Below, in pieces: positions 45,555 through 58,367 of a DNA stretch of 64,000 bases; position 1 is the first letter of the stretch, and each line of letters opens with the position of its first letter. This DNA comes from Darksidea phi (Eukaryota > Ascomycota > Dothideomycetes > Pleosporales > Lentitheciaceae). Made by a program: the position numbers and the translations under genes. The stretch is from positions 62,001 through 126,000 of the forward strand of contig JASJFT010000011.1 of NCBI GenBank assembly GCA_030770425.1, read 5' to 3'. The notes beneath the pieces are model-generated. The model did no database searches. It saw nothing but the letters and a program-made list of their open reading frames with translations, and was not told where the DNA came from.

Positions 45555-48062
45555 GGCGGGCGGCGATATGACGGCGACGCGGGAGGGGGGGGAGGGCAGC
45601 TTCACTTGTGGGTCTAGGTGCGCCTATACAGTGAGGTCATGCTCGAGGCTGGAAATTCAGCACCACATGCAAAAGGGAGGGCGGCCAGCGTAGAGGCGGT
45701 AGATCATGATGGTATTCAAGCAGGCAGATCGCCTGGGCCGGGTGCGGACGCTGATCTAGTACATGGAATACACGAAAAGGTCAGGTTCGCGGGCGGCGAG
45801 CGAATGGGAGCGGTGCAGAGGGCAGGAGTGTGGAGGAACGACCGGGATACTTTGGGACCAGGCCAGCCAGGTGCCGGCGGGGGAGCCCCCAGAACGGGGC
45901 GGCCCAGGTACCGGTACCTACGGGCTGGTGAAGGCACGGCGGCGCGGCGTGTAGAGGTACTTGGGACGGGGCTGCAGCCAGAAAGCGGGGTAATAGCCTC
46001 CTCTAGGGCCTGTATGAATTAGGTGGCTTCACGTCTGGCGACGACGAACATGTTGTCGAGGCGGGGGACGCAGCCAGCGCGTGACGGCCACCGTGCATGA
46101 AAGCATGAATTGCAGCGACGCATCCAGTCGCGGCCACAGACAGACGAGACGGGCCAGCGTCTCGCGGCACAGGTCGCTCGCCGCCGTTTGGCACACACCA
46201 GACGAACCTCCCCGAACCGCTCTCCGCGTCGCCTCACGCTCTCGCAGCCGCGCGACGCCGGGCGCGGCCACGGCAAAAGCGCGCGTGCTGGGCGACTGTG
46301 CGTGTCCCCCGCGTTGCGGTCGACGACGTGGTCGACGTGGGCGTGGTGGTGGAGGCCGAGGAGACGGTGGAGGCGGCGCTGGCGGTGGTGGTGGTGGTGT
46401 TGATGTTGCGCGGGGGTGGTGCGTGCGCCGGTCGGTGCTTCCTGCCCTCCTCTCAGCTCGCACGCTCGTGCCTGCCCCCGTCGTCATCGGTGTGAAGTCA
46501 CGACTGCGCTGGTCGGCGCACAGCCTCCGACACGTCGCTGCGCAGCATACTCAATATCTATCCATCCGCGACGTCGCCACAATCCGCCAATGGTCGCAGC
46601 GGAGACGTAGATTGCGATCTAATTAACCCACGAGAGCCCGCCCGCGATGCTCTGCGCGCCCCTCCTCCCCCCTCCCCCCTCGCTGCCGCGCGCGCCGCGC
46701 CTCCGCTCCACGGTTGCAGAGGTGGTCGGCCTGCAGCGCTGCGCGACGGCCAACTCAGCGTCGCCGCCGTTGCACTCGCCGACTCCCCAGACTCCAGCGC
46801 CAACGCCATCCCCGCCGACAGAGACAGAGGCTGCCCTCGTCTGCCCTCGTCTGCCCGCGGCCTTCCACGCCCACGGCCACGCCCACTGCCACTGCGGGCC
46901 GGCTGCGCTCTTAAGGTGAGGCAGGCCACGCAGGCGTTTCCGCAGCGGGCAGCCGGTGCCAAGCACCCTCCCCGCCATCTGACACACGGCCAGTCTGGGT
47001 CGACGCCTCAGGCGTTTGAGCGGACCGCTATGCCACGGCTTCGTCCTCACCGCCAGCGCGTCGCCCATGACGCTCAAGGGTCTGTCCTCATGCTCTACGG
47101 CGGATCGCACGCTTCCCGAGTACGCTCGTTTCGGTCGTCTCACGGCGCCCGCGAGGACCCTGTCGTACGCGCCGTCCTGCGTTTGCATTGCCTGCCGTTT
47201 TCTAGCCTCCCACCACGCCCGCATCTGCGCACTTCTTCGTCCTTCGTCGTCGTGGACTCGATGCAGCGCCTGCTAACCCGCCGCATGTGAGTCGGCCTTT
47301 CGGCGCACGGCTCGCCCCAGCGTCTGTCGCATCGTCTTTCGTCTTTGCAGTTAGCGCCCGCCGCCCGACGGACCTCCGGGTGAGCTTGTTTGCTCCTCCA
47401 AACACTGTCAAACGTCTCGCTTCCCCAAATCTGTAGCACGTCCCGCCCTCTAACGCGCCTAGTTTTGAAACTGCCTCTGCTAACCCCCAAAGGGTCCGCG
47501 CAATTCATGCAGCCGCTCCCGATCATCCCAATTCTGTGCATCCAGATCTCGTTCCACGGCCGACCCCTCCCCTTCAGGCTTAGCACGTCTCGTGTCAGGG
47601 GTTCTCCAAACATTTTGGCTTCGAACGCCGACGCCGACCGTGACGACGACCAGAGCTTAGCTGCAGGATTGAGGTTTGAAAACGATGCCACCATGAGGTC
47701 CTGCCACTCCAATCAGCCATGCTTTCTGCCTGACCCAGGAACGTCCCGTTTCTTGTCCCCGTCCAAACCCTATATCTTGCTAGATGCCCCAAGTTTCTAG
47801 GCCTCAACCGCACTTGTTCACCCGGCGACTGTCTTTTGTTTTCTAGCAGCCTTGTAATACTTTCTTTTACTTCCCACTGGTTGGGCTGCCTTACATTCTT
47901 TAATCGACATTGCTGAGCAATTGCTTGTGTATCTACACTTCTAGCTAATACACTCTTTCACGAGCCACTCTTGACCAACAACGACCGACACACATCATCA
48001 CGAAACCCTTGCCAACAACACTCTCTACGGAAAACACCATCCATCAACACCAACACTCCACC
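45555..48062. other. Divergent intergenic region and long 5' leader, no gene called
   Basis: The very GC-rich 46000-47000 part produces long overlapping frames on both strands (Arg/Pro/Ala-rich) that look compositional. From about 47400 the plus strand is pyrimidine-rich with a probable transcription start region, and 47940-48062 is a typical CA-rich fungal 5' untranslated leader for the gene at 48063. Imperfect repeats of CTGCCCTCGT lie at 46832-46860. Confidence 0.4.
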
Positions 48063-49074
48063 ATGCTTCACCACCAGCCCCAGATTCTCTCTCCCCTTGC
48101 CGAGATGGACCCCCATCATTCGTCCGTCTCCAGTCTTCGGGCCAGGAAGATGTCTTCTGGAGGAAACCGGTCTTGGTCTGAGGAAGAGGTATGGCTAGCA
48201 CCTGTCCGTTTTCGAGTATAGAGTCACTGACAAAGCGCAGGAGAACTACCTCCTCCAGACCCGTATGCAGAAGATGCCGTACAAGCACATTGCCGCGCAT
48301 CTCAAGAAGACTGAGTTGGCTTGCCGTCTACACTTTCACCAGCTGTCGCACGGTAGCCACCGTCGTAAGCGCACCTCGTCCGTTTCTTCGTCGGCGTCTT
48401 GCAGCTCCGCCGGCCAGTCTCCGGCTTATACAATGGCAGTGGACCATGACGACTACGCTCAATCATCCCGCCATGGCTCTCCCTTGAGCTACAGTGGTGG
48501 CAGCCCGCATATCAAGGCCGCTTCGATCACCACCTCTCCCGGTCGCAGCCAACACAAGATCCTCCTTCCCAAGCCGCGTCCCATGACGCCCCGCGAGTCG
48601 CCCGAGCCATATGGCGCGCTCCGCATCAACACCGAGGTAGCCCACCAGCCCAAGGTCGTCGACACTGACCGTCTCCGTGCCATCTACGAAGCTCGCCGCC
48701 AGCAGTTCTGGGCTACTGTTGCTGCCGACTACGGCACCGATGTCTCTCCCGCTCAGCTTGAGGAGATCTGGCGCACCGGCTCCAGTGCTGTTCACCCTCC
48801 CACCCCCGACGCCTCTCCCGACGGCTCCATTATGCACAACCCCGTGCTCAAGCCTTCCCCCTTCCCGTACAGCGCGCCAGTCAACAACGACATCAAGCAC
48901 TACAGCCCCGGAAACATGAGCGCTGTTTCCGTTCCCGACCGTATGCCGTACGTGCTGCCTATGCCCGTCCCCTCGGCTGGACGGCCAAGGGCTGGAACGT
49001 GGAGCTCCGCGCCTCGGGACAATGTTCCCATTGCGAGCTTGTTAACCGAGGACAAGAACCCTCGCGCTCTTTAG
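48063..49074 (+). CDS. Myb/SANT-like single-module regulator
   Basis: Exons 48063-48188 and 48241-49074 (52-bp intron, phase 0) give 319 aa. One Myb-like module spans residues about 35-75: RSWSEEEENYLLQTRMQKM, PYKHIAAHLKKTELACRLHF, HQLSHGSHRRKR. A Trp stands at the first helix, with aromatic or hydrophobic residues elsewhere. The intron cuts the module inside its first helix. The remainder is Ser/Pro-rich, with a second conserved block (TDRLRAIYEARRQQFWATVAADYG, PAQLEEIWRTGSS) that resembles a SANT-like or trihelix segment. Probably a nuclear factor. The C-terminus ends IASLLTEDKNPRAL. The long CA/CT-rich leader suggests good expression. No standard gene name is recognised. Confidence 0.85.
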
Positions 49075-52000
49075 ACGTGCACGGTCGCTTGCCCATATTC
49101 TCCTTGGCTTGGTTATTACCGAAAATTTGAAATCATATTTTTGCACAAATACCCTTCTTAACTTTCGTTAACTCCTATTTTAGCCTAGCTATTCTTTTTT
49201 GTTTTGACACTTTTCTTGGTTTGCTTGCGTGTTGGGATCGGTCCCTGACGGGGCGCAACGGATATGGTTACTGGCTCCGGCCTTGGCCGGGACTACTGCA
49301 TGAATGTATCGATCGTATCATTTCTCCTATTCACAATTTTACAAAGCCCAAAGGCGATTCTACAGTAGGGTATTTCAAATGGTGATGCGGAGGACTTTGG
49401 AGCAATTAGATACCTAGATGTAACGACATGAATAACGAACCCGGGTTAACACATTTGCTGGCATCTTGACAAATGCGCCTTCCCTTCATTTCGTTTTGCT
49501 AAAGTTGGTTTTAGGCTCTGTGATAGGATTTTGAGGAGTGCAGGTTTGAGGTTTCAGGGACTTGGCGCGCGGCTCGTGTTCGTGCATGTCTTGGCTATTT
49601 TAGCGGCTTACAGCCTCATCTAGGGACAATTCCGTTGCATTACGCTGTTTCCTCAATGAATATCCTACTACCGACGCGTTTCGGCGCTTCTTGATTTGCC
49701 CGAACTTTGGTGTAGCGGAGCAAGTTCGTTGCCTCACTTACGAACAAAGGGCAAAAGCTCAAACGATTACGGCTGTCACTATGATTCAGCACTGTCCCTG
49801 CCTACCCCATCTTTCTACCCCAAAATACACAAAATACCCCACCCGCGCCAAACGAGCCAAGCCCAACTGACATGTCTCCATGTGACGGCTTTCTTGGGTG
49901 TTTTATCCATCTTCTAAACTTGAGCTTCTCCCTAATTATACCAAGTCGGCGAGATGCTAATTTGAGCGACGTCAAACGCCACGGCAGGCGCTTGGGGCTT
50001 GGAACATGACTCGTCGCACGTGCTCGCTCTGGGTAAGGCAATGTGAAACGGGGTGTGAATCGCGAGCTGCAGATTGTTATGCTACAGTAAGCTGCAGATG
50101 TGCATTTTGTAGCACGCCTTCTGAGGGCGCTTCTCCTGGCGAAAATGCCAAATATCCTGTTCCCTGTACAAGAGGCACTTGGACACCATCTGTCATGCCC
50201 AAGTGTCATTACTCACTTCAGACTGAAATCCGATGCATCGGTATCCCAACAAACCTATCTGACACCTGCACCCCTCGCCGCGGCTACTGCAAGCCTCCCT
50301 TGGGTTGAAGAACGATGAGATGGCCCGCTAGTGCGACGCCGCGCGCCACACCTACCAAGTATCGTGGCGCTAGCACGCACAACAAGTCCATCCTTTCATT
50401 TAAAGACTCGCCGAAACGTGTCATTGTCGATCGAAAGCTTGTTTACACCCCCACTACCGAATCACCCGCGTTAAACCCTGCATCTACCACCAAGCTTTCT
50501 AGCGAAACTTAGTGGAATGTCCTGCTTCATGTGCCCGCAAGCGCGGGAAGCCCTCGACAAGTTCCGCTCAATGCCGAAATCTAAAAAAGTTCGCTAGCTA
50601 GCTACCGTGGCCTCGGTCTTCGGGGCATCTGTGGCGTGATCTTTTTTTGCCCCAACGTCTACCCACGTACTAAAAGTCACATGGTTCATGCGCCCCTGTA
50701 TTTGTGTGTTCGGTTGGCGGCCTCCTTTTTCCGTGCTGATGATTGATAATTAAGATGAGGGTTTATGCGGTATGTTCGGCTTGGGGCAGGGGAGAGGCGG
50801 GCCGGTGACGGGTTCGCGGGTTCATGCCGTGGGATTGGGACGGGAGGGCCTTTTTTTTTTATTTATGTATTTATCGTTTGGGCGGGTAGAGGAGAGAGGT
50901 CAAGGCGACAACGGCATGAAAGTGTTGGGGTTGGGAAACTTAGCTATACGAGCATGGGCAGGGCCGAATATGTTCAGTGAGGATCCGAGCGGGAGTTTCC
51001 AGTGCGGAAATAAGTAGTGCAGAGTTCGGTCACGGTGGGGTTTAGGTTTATTGCCTTTACGCGTGTTCTGGAGGGCGAGTGGAATGCGTGTTGGGCCGAT
51101 TACCGCGTTGGGAAGTGGACGATGCGCGTGCGCTGTTGTGGCATGGATGGTCGTGGTTGGTCCGACGGCTTTTCGCAGCGGTGACGACGTGGCACAGCGA
51201 CTCTTCTCGCCGTATGCAGGCGCGGGAAACAGAGAGGAAGCTAGTGACTATGTCCATTGTAATTTCAGCACCGTACGTAACCTCAGCGTAGCTCTTGCGC
51301 CGTTGCATCCGCCTTTCTGTACCTGCACGGCGCGTACTCATGACTCGCGCGTCGCTACATGTGCATCTCGCCGTTCGCCTTTCGCCTTTCGCCTTTCGCC
51401 TGCTCGACTACTCGGGTAATCATCTAATTAGCCCGTTGTACCCGTCTCCACCACACAAAATGTAATCTCCCTCCACGCCAGGTCAACGCAAAACTACGCC
51501 GTGATGCTCACGTCATCGTTCACCCGAGGTCGCATTCAGCACGGGTATCCCACGCAGTCGACCCGGTGTAGATTTGCTTCGGCATGATTTTCATACGAGA
51601 CCGGCATATGATCGTAGCGTAACCGAGATTGGGTAAATGCAGGGGTAGTCTGGATGTGAGGATAGCGTCGGCGGGAGGGTTTAAGGGGCGCATAGGGGAT
51701 TTGGCGTCATTGTTTGCGCTGTGGTTTCTGGGCGCTTTGAGAGCGGTTTGGGAGGGGGTGGACGGTGGTTGGCGTCGTGGTTGTGGAGGCAGGTCTGCAC
51801 GAAGATAGAATTGCCTTGTGTCGTATGCGTAGGTGCACTACTGTTTAACGGTATTGAGCAGTGTTGATATTAAGATGTGGTCTCTGAAGTGTGTGTAGAT
51901 TGATATGTGCTGCTGTGTACTTTTGAACACGCCATCGTTGTCGCATGCCAAATGCCGTCTCTACACTCGTTCTCACATCTACACTACGACTTCGTTTCTA

Positions 52001-55000
52001 TTCAATGTGGTTTCTTTATCCATTTGCAAGAAATCACGAGCATATTTGAGGAGGAAAAAAAACCCGGTTGGATTGTTTTGCTGCCTTAGTACGAGTTTAG
52101 TGCGGGGCGTGACAAAGTTCGGATGCTAGGATTTATGGAGCGTTTTATGGTTGTAGTGAAGCTTTCACCCTTTATGGAGTTGTAGAGTTGCGACGAAATA
52201 CCCACTTGATGCTGCTTACCTCAACATTTACACGAACACATTTCTCGAGTCAATTGGCGAAAGAAACAGGTGGACCATACGTGGTTTAAGTCTGATGAAG
52301 GATATCGGGATCGCTCGTGTATGGAACCAGGAAAATTCTTCTAACCGAAATATACATCATCATGAGTGCAATTATAGCTGTCTTTGAACCCTAAAGTATA
52401 GTAGAAGATCATGACTTCTCCACGAATGGTCCAGTCTGTCCATAGAGTCGGCCTTCGACCAAGACTAGGCTGTAATAGAAGCATTGTAAGAGGAAGAAGA
52501 GGGACGAAGCGAAGTGTATTCATAGATGTGCGTAACTTGGGGGGGTGCGAATTGTGTCATAATCCGAGACAGCGGCGCCTCTGATATAAGACAGGAAGTA
52601 ACGACGCCGCTCTGGATCAACACTGCAATTTCGTAACCCAACCTTATTGCTCAGCTCTATTAGAAATATACATGAGCGGGAGACGGGATTCGTAGTCGGT
52701 GGTCGTGGTTGACAAGAGTTCATGGTGATGATGCGCGTCACCAGCACCCATCTCCCTGTCTCGTTATCTGCTTCCAGTGATGTGGGTGTCATCTCACCGA
52801 CTGGTCTTCCCTTGTATACTCCCCAGCGCAGAGAAACTTGAACCAGAAACTTCGTCTTTTTTAGACTTTCTCCATGGCTCGATTTCTAGCTCTCTTTTTA
52901 GTCAACCAAATCAACGTAGAACGTGTAAAGGACTACTTAAGCAGGATGAGGAAGAGTTTACATGTCATTTCTAAGCATGACACTTGGCTTAATACGTATA
53001 TTAACAGTGCTTAGAGTCGAGAAGAAGGGCCGTACATCAAACCGGTGATGATGCGCAACGTGGTTCCACCATCTCTGCGATCCTTATACCCCCTAAAACC
53101 AATTCTTTTTCGACCTATAGGCACTGGTTCCTCTTCTTACTAGGAGCAACCATAGCAATCGCTACCTTCAGCATATGGCAAGTGATTGAAGAGATTTTAA
53201 ACGCATGAAGTATCCATGTTTAAGCGTTTAGTTCCTCTATACGCCATACGTCTTCGAAGTTATAGCGTAGAAGGACTGAATAGCAGGATAAATAGTAATA
53301 AAAGAGTTGATAGAGGGCTTTATATGAGGTGAATTCAACACCCTGGAGTGCAGTGCAAACACTTTTGGCATATATGGTGGAGCAAGGTGATGCTTCTCAT
53401 CACCACCTCCAACATGCATTACTAGCCTCCCCCTCGTCACACTCAATCATTCAGACAACATATTCAGCCTTTCATAGACCTCGCATCTCACCCATAGAAG
53501 CTCATCGCTTCCAGATTACAGCATTTATAGCAGCCATGTATTGCCGCGGTAGACAGTGATACATGTTCCCTTCCAATTCTAGCTCGCCACATCCATTCCT
53601 CGAACCATTATTCACGGTCAAGGACCAAACCTGAGCAGCATGACCTAGAATAGAGGTGGAGAAGAAGACAAACTAATACACTTCTAACAAGACTATATGA
53701 ACTCCAGCCATTGTGATCGTACTGGCTGACACTGAGTCTTGAAAATGATGCTGCGCAATGTGAAAATCGGACTGGTGAGCAGTACCACTGCTCTCAGCCT
53801 CACCACTCACTACTCTCCCACAGTTTCCTGCACTCCTCCCAGCCCTAGCATGTACCGGTATAATTTCCGTTTCGGCACACTTCCCCCAGGCATGTTACGG
53901 TTCCACAGCATCTTACGATCAAACTTGACCTCTATCCTGCCGATACCAAGTAGGAGTAAGCAAGCTGCATATATGTTCAGCAGCCACAGAACCTTCTCCT
54001 CCATCGCACTGAAGGATGACCTTTTAAGCGCGCAACACTCCCGCCTTAAATTGATCAAGTTTTGACTTTTAGTAAGTAGGATCTTTGATCGTGTAAAGAG
54101 CAAGAAAATGGGAGAACCCTCGTAGTATATATATCCTCGGAGCGCCTGGAGTCCATTAGCTCTCCCTTCGCTGAGAATACAATCCCCCACCACCGAGCAG
54201 TTAATCGAAGAATTCGGGATGCTCACCACTATAACTGCTGCAACTGAAACACTCATCGGTCGGTTATTGCGTAGCCTGTATCTCTCCAGGAACAAAGAAA
54301 GTTTCTAGTTCGTATGTGTCCCGCTCACGCGCCTCTTCCAACATGCCTCCTTGATCTAGATCTTTTAGATACTCCCGCGAGCAGCATCGCATCGTGCTTG
54401 GATTTTCCCTTTTTGAAAGAGCGCGCTGAGTTATTGCCTCTTTCTTACGACTGCTGCAGGTTACCACAGACAGTCTGTATTTCAAGATGCGCGCGCATAT
54501 TCGGCATATTACCGATCGCATGGAATTTGAATTTCAAATCGTCAATGTATACCCAGCTCTTTTTCGCCATCATCTACATCCAGATCGCTATTTTGTAGCG
54601 GAAGGATTGAACGGTCATTCTTTTGTATTGAGTGGGGTGCAGGTTGAGTGCATTTTCGAGCGCGGCTTGAAGATGTACGCCCTTTGCCAATTCTTTTGTC
54701 GCTCCAGTACTCCTGCATACTTTCAACATTTCAACAACTCACACAGCCGAGTGCCACATGTGTCATCGATGTAGTTCCTTTTGGACGCGCCAAATCCACC
54801 ATGTCCAGTTCGCTCCGTACTGGTTTTTATGCTTATTTTAGGAAAGAAGGACCGAGCGTAGTGTGTGAGGATGCAATGGGGGAGTGGAAGGAGTTTATAT
54901 ACGTGCTCTCCCCATACTCCCTGTACTACCAAGTCACTCATCAGTGATTACGAGCGTGAGTGGGCGCGGCTCGCCATTCCCTTTACTAGGTCCATATCCG

Positions 55001-55696
55001 CTCTCGACTCCCTACTTCGTTCTTCCGGAGCCATTCCTCATACCTCCCCCCTCCGCTTCCTCCCGCCAACCAAATCCAAAGCAGTTTTCAATCTCTCCTT
55101 CCTCAACCTCCATGAAGCGGATGCAGTCAGTATTTTAGTCCGCATCATCCCCTCGGACGCTCTTGTCTTTGCTATGAATATTTCGGTTGCAAGTTTAGAG
55201 ATGTGCCCAGACACGCACTACTTGAGACGTTCTCCAATACTTTTCAGTAAAAACCAATCTAGGCGCTCTGTGTAGAGAGCAAGAAGCATGGGGTAGTTCA
55301 TATACCCTCCAGGCGCACGCTAATAAAGTAAGCAACACGTAAGCGGTAAGAAACCTATAAATATGTTTCACATATCTAGTGAAGTTCAAGACGGACAGTA
55401 ATATGCGATGCATATGATTGTTAGTTATATGGTAGATTCCAAGGGCCCCACTGATGCACCTATTCCTTCCGGGAATGTATAGGCACCCAAAACCTTGCCT
55501 CTATTCCTTATCTCTCAAGCCGCATACCTCACATTGGACATCAGACTTCAGACGAGCCGTAATTGGTATCTGAATCCTGCCCGCATCACCAAGAAACGCT
55601 GTCCGACCACCCTGCAACCGTCGCATCATCTACATTTTCTGCTAAGACATCCACCAATTCCGGATTTGGTGACACCCACTGCCGCAACCAGCTTGC
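49075..55696. other. 6.6-kb stretch without recognisable genes
   Basis: Contains the 3' end of the Myb gene, then only small open frames on both strands. The largest (53810-54295 minus, 54865-55275 plus) lack motifs and splice-consistent partners. A TTTCGCC-type short repeat is at about 51368-51398. Composition is near 45-50% GC, not RIP-like, so this could hold lineage-specific or non-coding transcripts that cannot be seen from sequence alone. Confidence 0.4.
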
Positions 55697-57731
55697 TCAC
55701 GAGATCGCATCATGAAATTCATCCTCACTATGCGTCTCCGAATCGAACCTTCGCAATGCATTCCTGTTCGTTGGCTCTCCCTGTACCGAATTCAGCAGCT
55801 TTGACGGCGGCATTTCGTTCTTAAATTGGAATTCTCTGTCAGCAGTATTGTTCTCTGGCTGCGACTTCGACTTTTCTGGTGGTACGAGTTGCGGGTTCGC
55901 TAAGTTGCTTGTGGGCGCGTCCTTAGCTGGCGGCGGGTTTTGAACAGGATCACTGAAATCAATCAGATCGCCGACTTGCTGTTGGTGTTGGTTTAGATGA
56001 GGATGGGCCAATGCATGCTGGGAATCTTGCTGGGGCAACTCAGACTGGGCTTGCATTACCTCGGGGGCTTTTTGCCGCGTTGGGATGCGCTCAATGCTGT
56101 CCGACCGTGTGGGGATGCTGAATTTGCGTTTCGGGGTTTGGCCGGGTAGTATGGCAGCGATTTGGAGAATCTGTTTGACTTGTTCTTCTGGCGTTTTCCC
56201 GTCACTTCGAAACGTTAGCATGATATCCTGTGCGGAATTTCGAAGCAACGCACATTCTCGCATTAATGATCCAATCAAGATCTTCCTCACCCTCTTCACT
56301 ACCGCCGTGACCACCATTAACGCGCCTGAAGAGCTTCGGGTGCCAATCCACACCTTCATTGTTCCGCATTGCTGCTTCTGCTCTCTGCATATCTTCGATT
56401 CGTGCTTTTTCTTCAGTTGCCGTGTTCTGGTCTCTCCGCTTGACAGCTTCGGTTACGTTGTGCCATAGTCGTTGCGACTCACGCTCATCCTGTTCCTCGA
56501 GTGGCCTAGCCTTTGGCGGTGTGTGCTGTGCGTGTGTTGCGTCGAAGAGGAGCTCCTTCTTACCGGTCTGCGCATGCGTCAGCCATGGTTGCTTCTCTAA
56601 CCGACATTGTGGTGGAGAAGTCTGCAGGTAGGCAGATGCGTGCTTACCGTGAGATCCTTAATCCACATTTCTTCATTCCAGTGCCCTGAAAATTCATAAA
56701 GATTCTTGTCATGCTTGTCCTTTATGAACCCTCCAATTGCATTGTACGTCCCGCCAAAGTAGCCTTTTGTTTTGAATTCTAGATCCGCCACCAGACCTGT
56801 CTCCGGACATTGAACATAGCTGTGATCGCCGAGTTCGTACTTCATCTTGCCGAACAGGATCCCTCGCACGTATATGTTCGGTTGTGTGATGAAGCTAGAC
56901 GTTTGTCAGCCCGACGGCTTGTCACCCACATGAATGTCACCCACAATCGCTCGCCCGTGTTCAAGAATCTCATCACCGCTATGCCTTCCATCATACTAGC
57001 CGCCGAATTGCCCAGGAATTTGCTCCTTGGCTTTAGTGTGCCATCTACTCGAATATTATGTTCCGGCGCCATGAAAAAGTAGCTCGACTTTGGCGGGTGA
57101 TGTGACGTTTGCTCCGAGATGTAATACCCTTTCGTACCATCTGGGTAATCCCAGTAGCCGGTAAATATCTCGCCTAAGATGGGATTCAGCGGCTTTTTGA
57201 CGCCCCTACAGTCACATCAGCTGGTGCCTCTGGGAGACGGTGGGTAGCGCGAAGGCATACGGTGGTTTGATGTGCCATCCGCTAAGATAGAACTTTGTCA
57301 CGGCTACAAATCGCTTGACGGGGTCGTCAATTTTGGTCAAGTGAAGCAGCGTCTCCGGATGCGCCATGAAACTACACCATCATCAGCAACGGTCCTCGGC
57401 ATAGCCCATGACGGCCCAAACGCACTTTGTGATCCTTTCCAGCATCGACCGAGGCTCCAATATGAAAGTCGGTAGCGTCACTCGACTCAGATCCGCGCCG
57501 GGCCGGAGTTGCGATATGATATGCGTGAGCACTGTGCCGTCCCCTCGTTAGCCGGCTATTCGAGTCCCCAGCTCCCGCAACAGGAGGCGCGAAGACGTAC
57601 TGCTACCCTGCTCCGCGTCCACCACCATCTCATCTTCCTTCGTAATATCATCGTGGAGTCTGCTTTCGTCGATCGAGGATCGGGTACTACCTGCGCGACA
57701 CGTACGTTAGTTTCAATCTTCTCGCACTCAT
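55697..57731 (-). CDS. Oxysterol-binding protein-related lipid transfer protein (OSBP/Osh)
   Basis: Exons on the minus strand: 57601-57690, 57426-57531, 57261-57371, 56945-57205, 56648-56894, 56254-56567 and 55697-56204. Phases agree throughout and introns are 49-80 bp. The start is uncertain: an ATGA mini-exon at 57728-57731 would fit the phase, but its intron would be only 37 bp. With it the protein is 546 aa. The ORD fold spans about residues 40-400, with [25 protein letters not shown], the family signature EQTSHHPP (about 134-141), [23 protein letters not shown] split over two segments, and [11 protein letters not shown]. It is followed by [12 protein letters not shown] and a charged C-terminal extension containing LIDFSDP, ending DEFHDAIS. 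There is no PH or ankyrin domain, so it is a short Osh4-like sterol/PI4P exchanger, cytosolic and acting at membrane contact sites. Confidence 0.9.
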
Positions 57732-58367
57732 CCCACAGTTAAGGCTGCTCGTCTAGAGAGGGCCTAGAGAATGACATACTGGCTAGCGAGTGCCGTCTAT
57801 GCCCAAGAACCATGATGATCAAATCTGCGGCAGGAAGCAGTTGCTAGAAAACAGGAGAAGAGGGTAAACAGGACTTCGGAGCCTCGGATAGGCAGCAGGA
57901 GCAGGCTAGATGACTGGACCGTCGGTGACGGAAGTCAGCGATGACGGAACGCGCGGGCGCGGGCGCGGGCGCGGGGGGCAGAAAAACATAGCCCCGCGGT
58001 GCAACAGTAATTAACGCAAACACCGACAACCACGCCCATGAATCGCACCTGCCGTATGCAGAGCTTGGACGTGCTATATTTCAATGGCGCAGGGCTGCAT
58101 TCACGTAATTTCTGTGCAGCAGGCAATCATCTACCCCACGTGGTGGCTTGGCAGTCTCGGGACTATTAGCAAAAAAGCCGCCCAAATCACAACGCCGTGC
58201 AAGTAAGGGGGGAGCCCTAGTGAGAACATGTAGGGTTGATTCGCATCAATAGTGTCTAGATTCGTATTGTGAGTGGTCAGGCGGGGGCGCTGCTCGAGGA
58301 AGGCCCCTCCTCCACCGTCCTCGGGTATCTCCGTCATCTCGGCCAAAGGCCGACGCATGCTGCATGC
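57732..58367. other. Intergenic, GGCGCG repeat
   Basis: Short spacer between the OSBP gene and the 3' end of the nicotinamidase gene. It holds a GCGGGC hexamer run at about 57950-57977. The first exon of the OSBP gene may lie in its left part. Confidence 0.5.

Noticed and set aside
46029..47224. Arg/Pro/Ala-rich frames on both strands upstream of the third Myb gene
   Set aside because: Compositional: overlapping in several frames, without motifs; more likely promoter and leader DNA.
53810..55275. Frames of 161 and 136 codons on opposite strands
   Set aside because: No motif, no splice-consistent extension, and unremarkable composition; not supported as genes.
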